Source: Maritimibacter alkaliphilus (GTDB taxonomy: Bacteria; Pseudomonadota; Alphaproteobacteria; Rhodobacterales; Rhodobacteraceae). From it: 64,000 bases of DNA. Of this stretch, positions 52,216-61,700 are shown one piece after another (position 1 is the stretch's first letter; every line of letters begins with the position of its first letter). The position numbers and the translations under genes are program-made. The notes beneath the pieces are model-generated. The model saw only the letters and a list, made by a program, of their open reading frames with translations, did no database searches and was not told where the DNA came from. Location: contig NZ_JAHVIT010000001.1 of the NCBI RefSeq assembly GCF_019801605.1, forward strand, positions 248,001 to 312,000, given 5' to 3'.

Positions 52216-53563
52216 GCCCCTGGCCGCACCGCCGGCCCGCTTCCTGACCGGCTCCACCATGCGGCACGTGGTGGTCATGACGCTGTCCGGCTCGCTGGGT
52301 CTCAGCTTCATGTTCCTCGTGGATTTCATGGCGCTTTTCTGGGTCGGCCAGCTGCGGGTCGAGGCGCTGGTCGCGGCGATCGGCTATGCTTGGACGATCC
52401 AGTTCTTCCTGATGTCGATCTCCATCGGCATGAACATCGGGGCCAATGCGCTCGTCTCGCGCGCCCTTGGCGCCGATGACCGGGCACGGGCGCGGCGCAT
52501 CGCCACCAGCGCGATGATCTACATGGTCCTCACCATGGCGACGCTGGCCGCGGCGGCCTGGCTGCTGCGCCGCCCGCTGCTGGAGGCCTCCGGCGCGCAG
52601 GGCGAGGTGCTGGAAGTGGCATACCGCTTCCTCGGGATCTCGCTGCCCTCGCTGCCGATGATCGCCGTCGGCATGTGCTCGGGCGCGGTGCTGCGGGCGC
52701 TTGGCGATGCCTGGCGCACCATGGCCACCACGCTGGCGGGCGGGATCGTGGCGATCCTGCTGGACCCGGTGCTGATCCTCTGGGCAGGCTGGGGCGTGGA
52801 CGGGGCGGCCTTCTCGATCGTGGTGTCGCGCGGGATCGTGGCGGGGCTCGGCTTCTGGTGGGTGGTGCGCCACCACGACATGCTGGCGCCGCCCTCGCTG
52901 CGCAACATGCGCAACATGATCGGGCCCTACGTGGCCATCGCCGTGCCCGCGCTGCTGGCGCAGATGTCCAACCCCTTCGGCAACTGGGCCCTGACCCGCG
53001 CCATGGCCGAGCAGGGCGACAGCGCGGTCGCAGGCCTCGGCGTGGTGCTGCGGCTGATGATCCTCGTCTTCGGGGGGATCTTCGCGCTCTCCGGGGCGAT
53101 CGGCGGGATCTTCGGCCAGAACTACGGCGCCCGCCGGCTGGATCGCGTGGCCACGGCCTATCGCGATGCGCTGATCTTCTGCGTGCTCTACGCGCTCGTG
53201 GCCTGGGTGCTGCTCTTCGCGGCCAGCGGGGCCATCGTCCGGGGCTTCGGCCTGTCCGAGGAGGGCGCCGAGGTGGTGCTCTTCTTCTGCCGGATGACCG
53301 CATGGTCACTTGCGCTCGCCGGGGCAGTCTACGTGGCGGGGGCGGCGTTCAACAACCTCGGGCGGCCGATCCTCTCGACGGCCTCCGCCTGGACCCGGGA
53401 CGCGGTGATCACGCTGCCCGCGGCCTTCTGGCTGGGCCATGTCGCCGGGGCGGAGGGCGTGCTGGTGGCGCAGCTTCTCGCGAATGTCTCCATCGGGCTG
53501 CTGGCGGGCTGGCTCGGCTGGCGCCATATCGCCCGTCTGCGCCGGACCTTCCCGGCGGCCTGA
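52202..53563 (+). CDS. MATE-family efflux transporter
   Basis: 453 aa if GTG 52202 is used (overlapping the MFS gene); ATG 52259 (MRHVVVMTLSGSLG) is the alternative. Twelve helices in two MATE halves: LVDFMALFWVGQLRVEALVAAIG with the conserved D, SIGMNIGANALVSRALGADD (half-repeat loop) and ALSGAIGGIFGQNYGARRLDRV in the second half. It exports cationic compounds by Na+ or H+ antiport. Exact substrate not readable. Confidence 0.9.
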   Translation: MPQSKPLAAPPARFLTGSTMRHVVVMTLSGSLGLSFMFLVDFMALFWVGQLRVEALVAAIGYAWTIQFFLMSISIGMNIGANALVSRALGADDRARARRIATSAMIYMVLTMATLAAAAWLLRRPLLEASGAQGEVLEVAYRFLGISLPSLPMIAVGMCSGAVLRALGDAWRTMATTLAGGIVAILLDPVLILWAGWGVDGAAFSIVVSRGIVAGLGFWWVVRHHDMLAPPSLRNMRNMIGPYVAIAVPALLAQMSNPFGNWALTRAMAEQGDSAVAGLGVVLRLMILVFGGIFALSGAIGGIFGQNYGARRLDRVATAYRDALIFCVLYALVAWVLLFAASGAIVRGFGLSEEGAEVVLFFCRMTAWSLALAGAVYVAGAAFNNLGRPILSTASAWTRDAVITLPAAFWLGHVAGAEGVLVAQLLANVSIGLLAGWLGWRHIARLRRTFPAA

Positions 53564-53697
53564 TCCGGCCGGCGGCGCTGTCCACCGGGCCCGGGCGTCG
53601 CACTCCCGGAGGCCGGGGCAGGGGCGCCGCCACCCTCACGCCCCTTGACCTTATGGCCCGCGCCGCCTAACCGGGCCGAAACCCGCAGGAGCACGCC

Positions 53698-54570
53698 ATG
53701 ACCACCTTCACCGCTTTCACCACCCTTGCCGGCAAGGCCCAGGCCGAGGGCCTCGGCGAAGCCATGGAGCGTCTGGACCCGGAGCCCTACGGTGTGGGCG
53801 TCTTCGAACTGGAAGATGACTCCGGTCTCTGGGAAGTGGGCGGCTATTTCACCGAGGCCCCCGACGAGGCCGGTCTCGCCGTGCTGGCTGCGGCCTTCGG
53901 GGCGAAACCCTTCGCCGTTTCCGAGCTGCCCGAGACCGACTGGGTCGCCAAGGTGAAGCGTGAACTGGCCCCGGTGCAGGCCGGTCGCTTCTTCCTCTAT
54001 GGCTCGCACGACGCCGACAAGGTCCCCGAGGGCGTCGAGCCCCTGCTGATCGAGGCCGCCATGGCCTTCGGCACCGGCCACCATGGCACCACGCTGGGCT
54101 GCCTGCGCGCGCTCGACCGTCTGGCGACCGAGGGTTTCTCGACCGACCGCACCGCCGACATCGGTTGCGGCACCGCCGTGCTGGCCATGGCCGCCGCGCG
54201 GATCTGGCCCGGGGTGCCCGTGGCCTCCGACATCGACCCGGTGGCCGTGGACGTGGCCGAGGCGAACCTCGCCGCCAACGACATGGCCGGGACCGTGACC
54301 TGCCTCGAGGCCACCGGCTTCGACCATCCGCGGATCGCCGAGGGCGCGCCCTATGGCCTGATCTTCGCCAATATCCTCAAGGGCCCGCTGGTGGACCTGG
54401 CGCCCGACCTCTCGGCGCATCTGGCACCCGGCGGCCACGCGATCCTCTCGGGCATCCTGAACGAGCAGGCGGACGAGGTGAAGGCGGCCTATGGCGCGCA
54501 GGGCTGCGCGCTGCACTTCGAGGAAGTCATCGGCGACTGGACCACGCTGACCCTGACCAAAACCGCCTGA
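53698..54570 (+). CDS. prmA: Ribosomal protein L11 methyltransferase PrmA
   Basis: 290 aa. Motifs: MAFGTGHHGTTLGCLRALD (122-140), TADIGCGTAVLAMAAARIWP (SAM binding, post-I), ASDIDPVAVDVAEANLAAN and LIFANILKGPLVDLAPDLS (N-I-L catalytic segment NILxxP). PrmA trimethylates ribosomal protein L11 at several sites. AGGAGCACGCCATG gives the start. The following gap has three near-repeats of GCCTGACCGGGGYCG (54585-54620), likely decayed filler. Single gene. Confidence 0.95.
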   Translation: MTTFTAFTTLAGKAQAEGLGEAMERLDPEPYGVGVFELEDDSGLWEVGGYFTEAPDEAGLAVLAAAFGAKPFAVSELPETDWVAKVKRELAPVQAGRFFLYGSHDADKVPEGVEPLLIEAAMAFGTGHHGTTLGCLRALDRLATEGFSTDRTADIGCGTAVLAMAAARIWPGVPVASDIDPVAVDVAEANLAANDMAGTVTCLEATGFDHPRIAEGAPYGLIFANILKGPLVDLAPDLSAHLAPGGHAILSGILNEQADEVKAAYGAQGCALHFEEVIGDWTTLTLTKTA

Positions 54571-54754
54571 ACAAGATCGCCTGACCGGGGCCGCCTGACC
54601 GGGGTCGTCTGATCCGGTGTAAACTGATCCTGCTCCGGGCTGACGCTGATCCGATTCAGGGCCTCTCCGATCCCTAATTTGGCCGCATTCCTCGCGGATA
54701 ACCCTCGCTGACCGGTGGGGGCCGGCTCGGAGAGGTCAACTCGGAGAAGTCACA

Positions 54755-55111
54755 ATGGGTAGTGTCAAAGTGCGGTCCTTCGAGGACCGCGTCCGGTCCA
54801 TCGACCGCAAGCGCCAGACGATGGACAGCAACGGATATCGCGCCGTGCTGGGCCGCGACGGGCTTTTGGAAATGAAAGCAAAGCGGCGGTTGCCGCGGCT
54901 TTTGCTGCCGCTGCGCCTGCTGCTGGCGGTCGCGGTCATGATGACCGTGTTCAAGGTCTTCCTGATGCTGCGACTGGGGGAGGCCAGCTACGTGGCCCAT
55001 CTCGACAGCCTGCGCGCGGGCGGCCTGGTCGAACGCGCCGGTGCCTGGGTGATGCAGGCGGATGTGGTCACGCTCTGGCTGGCGCAGCTCTTTGCGTCGC
55101 TTGGCGGCTGA
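54755..55111 (+). CDS. Small conserved membrane protein, unknown
   Basis: 118 aa, start supported by GGAGAAGTCACA before ATG 54755. The N-terminal half is very basic (VKVRSFEDRVRSIDRKRQTM; MKAKRRLPRLLLPLRLL), followed by one membrane helix (LRLLLAVAVMMTVFKVFLML) and a short C-terminal segment with a second amphipathic stretch. I know proteins of this type in roseobacters but no function. A strong terminator follows at 55163. Confidence 0.65.
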   Translation: MGSVKVRSFEDRVRSIDRKRQTMDSNGYRAVLGRDGLLEMKAKRRLPRLLLPLRLLLAVAVMMTVFKVFLMLRLGEASYVAHLDSLRAGGLVERAGAWVMQADVVTLWLAQLFASLGG

Positions 55112-55162
55112 TCGTCACGCTTCGTCCCGCAGGGCCGCCGATGGGCCGTCTCGTGAGACATC

Positions 55163-55196
55163 AAAAAAGCCGCGTCCCTGGTGGGCGCGGCTTTTT
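55163..55196. terminator. Strong bidirectional terminator
   Basis: AAAAAGCCGCG (55164-55174), loop TCCCTGGTGGG, CGCGGCTTTTT (55186-55196). It serves the gene at 54755 and, on the other strand, the DUF1127 gene. Confidence 0.9.
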
Positions 55197-55263
55197 CGGA
55201 TCCGGGGGGCCATCTGAGGTGGCGCTATCCGGTTATCTGCCTGTCGGTCCTGCGGACAGACCA

Positions 55264-55473
55264 TCAGCGGAAAACGCTGACGCGGTCGATGTCGCCGCGG
55301 GTCAGGCCGATATCGTCGAGTTCACGATCCGAGAGCTTCGACAGGGCGTTGCGGGTCACGCGGGCGTCGTTCCAGTCGGAGATCGCGGCGAGCAGCGTCG
55401 AGATGGCGCGGCCCATGCGGCCGTAGAGGGCAGCGGAGTCGGTTTTCGGGGCAGCAATGTAGAAGGCACCCAT
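55264..55473 (-). CDS. DUF1127 small protein
   Basis: 69 aa, minus strand, with the DUF1127 core WNDARVTRNALSKLSDRELDDIGLTRGDI at residues 34-62 (given in part: LSDRELDDIGLTRGDI). DUF1127 proteins in alphaproteobacteria are arginine-rich, bind RNA or affect phosphate and oxidative-stress physiology. The N-terminal half is a hydrophobic helix (MGRAISTLLAAISDW). The AT-rich promoter region is on the right. Confidence 0.88.
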   Translation of the reverse strand: MGAFYIAAPKTDSAALYGRMGRAISTLLAAISDWNDARVTRNALSKLSDRELDDIGLTRGDIDRVSVFR

Positions 55474-55904
55474 GGTGTCAGTCCTTGTATATGGGGTTGA
55501 TCATTCGTCTGATCGGCAAATATTTCGAGCGTGCACAAAAAACAAGCGGAGGCATTTGCAAAGCCCCGTTGCGCTCAGTGCATAGCTCATTTCTTCTATA
55601 AATATCTGAAAAAGTTATGAAAACTTTGTGCAATGCGGATGAACTCCGTGTCGCAAATTCGTTGCGCGGGGTCGGTTTTGAGGGGTGTCACGCAAGATTT
55701 CACCGGATTTCGGGGTAAATTGGTGGAAATTTGCTTGACAAGCTTTGTGGTGCATCGGGCTTGGCGCGTGTTCTCCTTTCGTGCTACTTCTGGCGCAGAG
55801 CAGAGAAGATGTTGCGAAACCGCCGCAGCCCGGGCCGTCCCGGGCGTGGGATTCGCAGCGCGACAGCCGGAATCGGCGGACAGCGACGGACAGGGGCAGG
55901 TGCA
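55474..55904. promoter_or_regulatory. Divergent regulatory gap between DUF1127 and ruvC
   Basis: About 430 bases, the most AT-rich stretch of the core part (55500-55760). TTGACA at 55735-55740 is a consensus -35 box, but no clear -10 at 17 bases follows; TTGGCG (55761) with CTACTT (55784) is a second option for ruvC. TTGTATATGGGG near 55486 could be the -10 for DUF1127. No gene. Confidence 0.4.
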
Positions 55905-56399
55905 ATGCGTGTGATGGGAATCGATCCCGGTCTCAGGAACATGGGCTGGGGCATGATCGAGATGGAGGGCAGCCGCCTGCGCCACCTCGGAAACGGCATC
56001 TGTCACGGCGAGGGAACCGAGATGGCCCAGCGTCTGCATGCGCTGCACATCGGCCTCACCGCCGTCATCGCGGAGTACCAGCCCGAGGCGGTCGCGATCG
56101 AGAATGTCTTCGTCAACAAGGACGCCGTGGGCACGCTGAAACTGGGACAGGCGCGGGGGATCGCGCTGCTGGTGACGGCGCAGGCCGGGCTGCCGGTCGG
56201 TGAATACGCCCCCAATGCCGTCAAGAAGACCGTGGTCGGCGTCGGCCACGCCCAGAAGGAGCAGGTCGCCCACATGGTCAAGGTGCAGCTTCCCGGCGTT
56301 CAGCTGGCCGGGCCCGATGCGGCGGATGCGCTCGCCATCGCGATCTGCCATGCGCACCACATCGGCTCGGCCCGGGCCACGCTGAGGATCCGGGCATGA
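55905..56399 (+). CDS. ruvC: Holliday junction endonuclease RuvC
   Basis: 164 aa from ATG 55905 ([16 protein letters not shown]). RNase H-fold resolvase: D7, E in [11 protein letters not shown] (about 67), and D/D in [15 protein letters not shown] (about 138-143) are the four acidic residues. It cuts Holliday junctions after RuvAB branch migration. It overlaps ruvA by four bases. The upstream in-frame extension (from 55731) lies in a non-coding, AT-rich region and is rejected. Confidence 0.96.
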   Translation: MRVMGIDPGLRNMGWGMIEMEGSRLRHLGNGICHGEGTEMAQRLHALHIGLTAVIAEYQPEAVAIENVFVNKDAVGTLKLGQARGIALLVTAQAGLPVGEYAPNAVKKTVVGVGHAQKEQVAHMVKVQLPGVQLAGPDAADALAIAICHAHHIGSARATLRIRA

Positions 56400-57094
56400 T
56401 CGGGCGGATTGCCGGGCGGCTGGACTACCGGGCCGACGATCACGTGCTGATCGACGTGAAGGGCGTGGGCTACCTCGTCTATTGCTCCGACCGGACGCTC
56501 GCCGCCCTGCCGGGGCCGGGGGAGGCGGTGGCGCTCTATACCGATCTTCTGGTGCGCGAGGACCTGTTGCAACTCTTCGGCTTCCCCACGCTGGTGGAGA
56601 AGGAATGGCACCGCCTGCTGATGTCGGTGCAGGGGGTGGGGGCCAAGGCCTCGCTCGCGATCCTCGGCACGCTGGGGGCGGAGGGGGTCAGCCGCGCCAT
56701 CGCGCTTGCCGATGCCAATGCGATCAAGGCGGCCAAGGGCATCGGCCCCAAGACCGCGCAGCGCGTGGTGATCGAGCTGAAGGACAAGGCGCCCTCCGTC
56801 ATGGCACTGGCCGGGCGCGGGGCCGCAGCCTCGCCCGCCATGCCCGATCCCGACGACATGCTGATCGAACCCGCCGAACCGGCGAAGCCCAGGCCGGCGC
56901 GCAAGCCTGCCGCGCCCTCGGCGGCCCAGACTTCCGCCGCGGCCCAGTCCGAGGCCCTGTCGGCGCTCTCCAATCTGGGCTATGCCCCCTCCGAGGCCGC
57001 CGCCGCCGTGGCTCAGGCCGCGCAGGAGACCGAGGGCGCCGAGACCTCGGCCCTGATCCGCGCGGCGCTGCGCCTGCTGGCGCCGAAGCAATGA
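56396..57094 (+). CDS. ruvA: Holliday junction branch migration protein RuvA
   Basis: 232 aa. Domain I OB-fold ([30 protein letters not shown]), two helix-hairpin-helix motifs ([13 protein letters not shown] and [19 protein letters not shown]), an Ala/Pro-rich linker (about 140-180) and C-terminal domain III ([19 protein letters not shown]) that binds RuvB. RuvA tetramers hold the four-way junction. Confidence 0.97.
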   Translation: MIGRIAGRLDYRADDHVLIDVKGVGYLVYCSDRTLAALPGPGEAVALYTDLLVREDLLQLFGFPTLVEKEWHRLLMSVQGVGAKASLAILGTLGAEGVSRAIALADANAIKAAKGIGPKTAQRVVIELKDKAPSVMALAGRGAAASPAMPDPDDMLIEPAEPAKPRPARKPAAPSAAQTSAAAQSEALSALSNLGYAPSEAAAAVAQAAQETEGAETSALIRAALRLLAPKQ

Positions 57095-57128
57095 GCGCGG
57101 GCCCGACGACCGCCTGCAGGAGAGTCCC

Positions 57129-58157
57129 ATGACCGAGCCCGACCCGACGCTGCGCCCCGAGAGGCTGCCCGAGGACGATGGCCGTGCCCTGCGCCCGCAG
57201 GGCCTGGACGAGTTCATCGGCCAGGCCGAGGCGCGCGCCAACCTCAAGATCTTCATCCAGTCCGCCCGGCAGCGCGGCGAGGCGATGGACCACACGCTGT
57301 TCCACGGCCCTCCGGGCCTCGGCAAGACGACGCTGGCGCAGATCATGGCGCGCGAGCTGGGGGTGAACTTCCGCATGACCTCCGGCCCGGTGCTGGCCCG
57401 TGCCGGCGATCTGGCGGCGATCCTCACCAACCTCGAGGCGCGCGACGTCCTCTTCATCGACGAGATCCACCGGCTGAACCCGGCGGTGGAAGAGGTGCTC
57501 TACCCCGCGATGGAGGATTTCGAGCTCGACCTCGTCATCGGGGAGGGGCCCGCCGCGCGTACCGTGCGGATCGAGTTGCAGCCCTTCACGCTGGTCGGGG
57601 CGACCACGCGGCTCGGCCTGCTGACCACGCCGCTGCGCGACCGCTTCGGCATTCCCACGCGGCTTCAGTTCTACACGGTGGACGAACTGCACGAGATCGT
57701 CACCCGCAACGCCCGCCTGCTCGGCGCCCCTGCCGACGACGCGGGCGCCCATGAGATCGCCCGCCGCGCCCGGGGCACGCCCCGGATCGCGGGCCGCCTG
57801 CTGCGCCGGGTGGTGGATTTCGCCGTGGTCGAGGGCGACGGGCGGATCACGCAGGCCCTGGCCGACAACGCACTGACCCGGCTGGGCGTCGACCAGCTGG
57901 GTCTGGACGGGGCCGACAGGCGTTACCTGCGGATGATCGGCGAAGGCTACCAGGGCGGGCCGGTGGGCATCGAGACGCTGGCCGCCGCCCTCTCGGAGAG
58001 CCGCGACGCCTTGGAAGAGGTGATCGAGCCCTACCTGCTGCAGCAGACGCTGATCCAGCGCACGCCGCGGGGCCGCATGCTGGCGCAGCGCGGTTGGCAG
58101 CACCTTGGCCTCACGCCGCCGCGCCCGCCGGGGCAGGCGGATTTCTTCGACGGATAG
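57129..58157 (+). CDS. ruvB: Holliday junction branch migration helicase RuvB
   Basis: 342 aa, 34 bases behind ruvA with GGAGAG before the [24 protein letters not shown], Walker [15 protein letters not shown], Walker [14 protein letters not shown], sensor [19 protein letters not shown] and the winged-helix end ([17 protein letters not shown]) are standard. It forms the AAA+ ring that drives branch migration. Confidence 0.98.
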   Translation: MTEPDPTLRPERLPEDDGRALRPQGLDEFIGQAEARANLKIFIQSARQRGEAMDHTLFHGPPGLGKTTLAQIMARELGVNFRMTSGPVLARAGDLAAILTNLEARDVLFIDEIHRLNPAVEEVLYPAMEDFELDLVIGEGPAARTVRIELQPFTLVGATTRLGLLTTPLRDRFGIPTRLQFYTVDELHEIVTRNARLLGAPADDAGAHEIARRARGTPRIAGRLLRRVVDFAVVEGDGRITQALADNALTRLGVDQLGLDGADRRYLRMIGEGYQGGPVGIETLAAALSESRDALEEVIEPYLLQQTLIQRTPRGRMLAQRGWQHLGLTPPRPPGQADFFDG

Positions 58158-58160
58158 GTC

Positions 58161-58472
58161 ATGGATATCGCCACGCTCTCCGCCCGCGCCGTCGCGGTGA
58201 ACCGCCTGTATGTCGAGGCCTTCGGGGTGGAGCGCGACGGGCTCTTCCTCCTCGGCAAGCTCTCGGAAGAGGCGGGCGAGGTGGCGGGCGCCTATCTCAA
58301 GCTCCACGGCCGCGCCCGGGGCAGCGATGCGGCCCCCGAGGCCCTGCGCGCCGATCTCGCCGCGGAGATGGCGGATTTGCTGGGGTTCCTGCTCTGCCTC
58401 GCGGCGGAGGAGGGGGTGGACCTCGCCACGGCTTTCGAGGAGAAGTGGGGCCGCTATCTGGAGGCCCCATGA
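58161..58472 (+). CDS. MazG-like nucleotide pyrophosphohydrolase
   Basis: 103 aa, three bases behind ruvB. All-alpha NTP pyrophosphatase signature: KLSEEAGEVAGAYLK (ExxE, about 33-40) and AEMADLLGFLLCLAAEE (ExxD, about 68-72), the metal-binding ExxE...ExxD of MazG. It would hydrolyse a (non-canonical) NTP. The enzyme is at the short end for the family (100-110 aa), as in MazG-like singletons. It overlaps the next gene by four bases. Confidence 0.82.
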   Translation: MDIATLSARAVAVNRLYVEAFGVERDGLFLLGKLSEEAGEVAGAYLKLHGRARGSDAAPEALRADLAAEMADLLGFLLCLAAEEGVDLATAFEEKWGRYLEAP

Positions 58473-59134
58473 TCGACCCACGTCCGACCCCCGAAGAGGT
58501 CACCGCGCTTTTCACCGCCGCTGACGGCAGCTTCCGCTTTGCCCGCTGGGAGCGGCCCATCGTGCCCGTGATCATGGGCGTCGATGACGACAGCCTGCCG
58601 GTGCTCAAGGGCGCGATCGAGGCGGTGGTGGCCAGTGCCGGGCACAAGATGTCCGACATGGACCCGGAACTGGGCGTGAACCTGATGGTCTTCTTCCTGC
58701 GCGACTGGCAGGAACTGGCCGCTCTGCCTGACCTGCACCACCTGATCCCCGGTCTCGACGATCTGCTGGGGCGGCTGGAGGCGGCGGATGCCAAGCAATA
58801 CCGCCTCTTCCGGTTCGAGAAGAGCGGCGCGATCCGCGCGGCCTTCGTCTTTGTCCGGCTGACCGGCGAGATGGCCGAACAACCGGCCGAGACACTGGCC
58901 CTCGACCAGGCGCTGCGCGCGCTGCTGCTCTGGTCCGAGGCGGCCTTTGCCGAGCAGAGCCCGTTGGTCGCCGATCCGCAGGGCAACGCGCTGCTGCGGC
59001 CCGAGATCGCGGCGGTGCTGGCCTCGGCCTACGATCCGCTGCTGCCCTCGGCCTCCGAGGACCCGAGCCACGCCATGCGGCTTTCGGCGCGGGCGACGCT
59101 GAAGCTCGCGTCGGCAGACTGGGAAGACGAATAA
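58469..59134 (+). CDS. Conserved hypothetical protein behind ruvB-mazG
   Basis: 221 aa from ATG 58469, overlapping the MazG-like stop (ATGA); the longer frame from 58094 is a shadow. A soluble, acidic alpha/beta protein: PIVPVIMGVDDDSLPVLKGAIEAV, GVNLMVFFLRDWQEL, YRLFRFEKSGAIRAAFVFVRL. It has no membrane helix or known motif that I can name. Co-expressed with ruvB and the NTPase. Function unknown. Confidence 0.78.
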   Translation: MIDPRPTPEEVTALFTAADGSFRFARWERPIVPVIMGVDDDSLPVLKGAIEAVVASAGHKMSDMDPELGVNLMVFFLRDWQELAALPDLHHLIPGLDDLLGRLEAADAKQYRLFRFEKSGAIRAAFVFVRLTGEMAEQPAETLALDQALRALLLWSEAAFAEQSPLVADPQGNALLRPEIAAVLASAYDPLLPSASEDPSHAMRLSARATLKLASADWEDE

Positions 59135-59157
59135 CCTTTCTGCACCATTCGCGTTGC

Positions 59158-59171
59158 TGCGCTGCAGCGCA
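59158..59171. repeat. Perfect 14-bp palindrome behind the ruv cluster
   Basis: TGCGCTGCAGCGCA, followed by GGCTGGCCAAAGCGGAC, resembles the GCTGC...CGCAGCG core of the dispersed intergenic element at 1480 and 15290. It may be one more copy and can fold as a short hairpin between the ruv cluster and the Hint gene. Confidence 0.45.
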
Positions 59172-59302
59172 GGCTGGCCAAAGCGGACAGAATGTGCTCT
59201 CTGTGCTCATTAGGGGCGCCCGGGTAGAGTGTGGGCGTCGGGTTAAAGAGTATCTTTGTTGTTTCGACCCAGACCTGAAAACAGGCAGGCAGAGACAAAG
59301 GT

Positions 59303-60385
59303 ATGGCTTACCGGATCCTGGGGTACGACCTCGCGGATGTGCAGATCGTTTCGGGCGCAGACCCGTTCGCGGATGACGTCAACCCCAATGACAGCGCCGT
59401 CGGCAGCGTCTTTCGTCTCAACGCCGGGGCGACGCCGGACGTGATCGAGGTCATCGACGATGATGACACTTTCGACGACGGCGATACGGATCAGGACCTG
59501 CGTGACAGCCTCACGCAGGATGGCGGCACGGCCCCCGCCGGAGAGCGGATCACGCCGGAATACTCCTACGTGATCCGGCCCGTGGGCTCTTCCGATCCGG
59601 CGGACAACATCACGATCTACGTCTATGAACTGGGCCTTGACGGCGACGGCGACGGCTTTGCCTCCACCGCGCGGATCAAGCCGGGCGTGGACTACCAGAT
59701 CGTCGCCGTGGATGACGACCATCCCAGCGTGGCGGCCAACGACCTGTTCGTCTGCTTCGCCGCCGGCACCCGCATTCGGACCCCGCAGGGCGACGTCCCG
59801 GTCGAGCAGCTGCAGCCCGGCGATCTGGTCATGACGCTGGACGAGGGCCCGCAGCCCCTGCGCTGGAGCGGCGCGCGGCGGATCGGCAAGAAGCGTCTCG
59901 CGGAGGCGCCGGAGGCCTGCCCGGTGAAGATCCGGCGCGGTGCGCTTGGCGGCGGTCTGCCGAAGCGGGCGCTCGTGGTTTCCCCGCAGCACCGGCTGAT
60001 GGTCCGTTCCGCCATCGCGGGCCGCATGTTCGGTGCGCAGGAGGTGCTGGTGGCCGCGGTGCAGCTGGTCGGCCTGCCGGGGATCGAGCGGTACAGGCCC
60101 AAGCATGGCGTGCACTACATCCACCTGCGCCTTGATCGGCACCAGATCGTGCTTGCCGAAGGCGCGCCGGCCGAAACGCTGCTCTTCGCGCCCGGGTCTC
60201 TTGCGGCGCTCTCGGTCGCGCAGCGCGCCGAGTTGCGGGCGATCTTCCCGCACCTCTCCGCTTTCTTCTGCGGTGCCTCCGAGGCGCCGGCACGGCCGCT
60301 GGCGCCGGGCCGCCGGGGCCGCAACCTGCGGGCGCGCCATGCGGGGGCGGGGCGGCCGGTGCTGTTGCAAATGCCCCACCGCTGA
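59303..60385 (+). CDS. Hint-domain (hedgehog/intein-like) protein
   Basis: 360 aa from ATG 59303. Residues 1-145 are an acidic, Asp-rich domain (EVIDDDDTFDDGDTDQD, LDGDGDGF) that may bind calcium. Residues 150-330 are a Hint domain: it begins at C151 in VCFAAGTRIRTPQGDVPVEQLQPGD and has SPQHRLMV (227-234) with the block F His. The C-terminal tail is Arg-rich. Such proteins are abundant in Rhodobacterales, and their autoprocessing and export are not well understood. No signal peptide; type I secretion or self-cleavage is possible, no exporter is adjacent. Confidence 0.85.
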   Translation: MAYRILGYDLADVQIVSGADPFADDVNPNDSAVGSVFRLNAGATPDVIEVIDDDDTFDDGDTDQDLRDSLTQDGGTAPAGERITPEYSYVIRPVGSSDPADNITIYVYELGLDGDGDGFASTARIKPGVDYQIVAVDDDHPSVAANDLFVCFAAGTRIRTPQGDVPVEQLQPGDLVMTLDEGPQPLRWSGARRIGKKRLAEAPEACPVKIRRGALGGGLPKRALVVSPQHRLMVRSAIAGRMFGAQEVLVAAVQLVGLPGIERYRPKHGVHYIHLRLDRHQIVLAEGAPAETLLFAPGSLAALSVAQRAELRAIFPHLSAFFCGASEAPARPLAPGRRGRNLRARHAGAGRPVLLQMPHR

Positions 60386-60474
60386 GAGGGCAGGGCGCGG
60401 GCCGTCTTGCAGTGGCAGCGCGGGAGTGGTTCCTTGGCTGCAAAGCAGAGCTGAACCAGACGAGGATCCCGCCC

Positions 60475-60864
60475 ATGGCCCATCTCTTCCCGCTGCGCGT
60501 CTACTACGAGGACACCGACCTCGCGGGGATCGTCTACTACGCCAACTACCTGAAATTCATCGAAAGAGCCCGGACCGAATGGGTGCGGACCCTCGGCGTG
60601 GACCAGACCGCGCTGAAGCAGGAGGAGGGCATCGTCTTCGCGGTGCGCCGGGTCGAGGCGGATTACCTGAGCCCCGCGCATTTCGATGACGAACTGGTGG
60701 TCGAGACCACGGCGGAACAGGTCTCGGGCGCGCGGATCGTGCTGCTGCAGGAGGTCAAGCGCGGCGGTGACGTGCTCTTTACCTCCCACGTGACGCTGGT
60801 TGCCCTGACGGAGACCGGCCATCCCACGCGTCTGCCGGCAAATATCCGCCTGTTGCTGCATTAA
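60475..60864 (+). CDS. ybgC: Tol-Pal-associated acyl-CoA thioesterase YbgC
   Basis: 129 aa from ATG 60475 (MAHLFPLRVYYEDTDLAGIVYYANYL read in parts). Hotdog fold with the catalytic Asp in YYEDTDLAGIVYYANY and the YLKFIERARTEW helix. It hydrolyses acyl-CoA or acyl-ACP near the membrane and heads the tol-pal operon in most proteobacteria, as here. The gap to tolQ is 137 bases, so tolQRAB may have a further promoter. Confidence 0.94.
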   Translation: MAHLFPLRVYYEDTDLAGIVYYANYLKFIERARTEWVRTLGVDQTALKQEEGIVFAVRRVEADYLSPAHFDDELVVETTAEQVSGARIVLLQEVKRGGDVLFTSHVTLVALTETGHPTRLPANIRLLLH

Positions 60865-61001
60865 ACAGCCTGCTCCGGCCCCGGCACGGGGCCGCCGCCA
60901 CACGGCAATGTGTTGGCCTTTTGACCGGATATGCGCTAGTTTCGCTGCAAACAGAGCCATAAACGGCCAACGCATAACAGGCCGAAGCAAAGAGCAGGCG
61001 G

Positions 61002-61697
61002 ATGGAAGCAGAAACTCTCGCGGCAGCGCAGGGCATGGATTTCTCCATGTGGGCGCTTTTCGCACGTGCGACCCTGACAGTGAAACTGGTGATGATCATG
61101 CTGATCCTCGCCTCGTTCTGGTCCTGGTCGATCATCATCCAGAAAATCACCACCTACCGCGCCGCCCGGCGCGAAGCGGCCCGGTTCGACAGGGCCTTCT
61201 GGTCCGGTGAGCCGCTGGACGACCTCTATGAACAGATCGGTGCCGATCCCTCGGGGCGGGCGCAGCGCATCTTCGCCGCCGGCATGACGGAATGGCGGCG
61301 TTCGCATCGTGACGATGGCGGGCTGATCGCCGGGGCGCAGGCCCGGATCGACCGCGCCATGGACGTGGCCATCGCCCGCGAGGCCGAGGGTCTCCAGGCC
61401 GGTCTGCCGGTGCTGGCCACCGTCGGCTCGGTCACGCCCTTCGTGGGTCTCTTCGGCACGGTCTGGGGCATCATGCATGCCTTCATCGGTATCGCCGAAC
61501 AGCAGAACACCAACCTCGCCGTCGTGGCGCCGGGGATCGCCGAGGCGCTTCTTGCCACCGGCCTGGGCCTGCTGGCGGCCATTCCCGCGGTGATCTTCTA
61601 CAACAAGATCAGCACCGACGCGGACCGGATCATCGGCGGCTACGAGGCCTTTGCCGACGAATTCTCGACCATCCTCTCGCGCCAGCTGGACGCCTGA
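61002..61697 (+). CDS. tolQ: Tol-Pal system protein TolQ
   Basis: 231 aa, three membrane helices (LTVKLVMIMLILASFWSWSII; LPVLATVGSVTPFVGLFGTVW; IAEALLATGLGLLAAIPAVIFYN). The T/G/S-rich second helix and ATGLGLLAAIPAV are the MotA/TolQ/ExbB proton-channel signature. With TolR it converts proton motive force for outer-membrane constriction during division. Three bases before tolR. Confidence 0.97.
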   Translation: MEAETLAAAQGMDFSMWALFARATLTVKLVMIMLILASFWSWSIIIQKITTYRAARREAARFDRAFWSGEPLDDLYEQIGADPSGRAQRIFAAGMTEWRRSHRDDGGLIAGAQARIDRAMDVAIAREAEGLQAGLPVLATVGSVTPFVGLFGTVWGIMHAFIGIAEQQNTNLAVVAPGIAEALLATGLGLLAAIPAVIFYNKISTDADRIIGGYEAFADEFSTILSRQLDA

Positions 61698-61700
61698 GCC

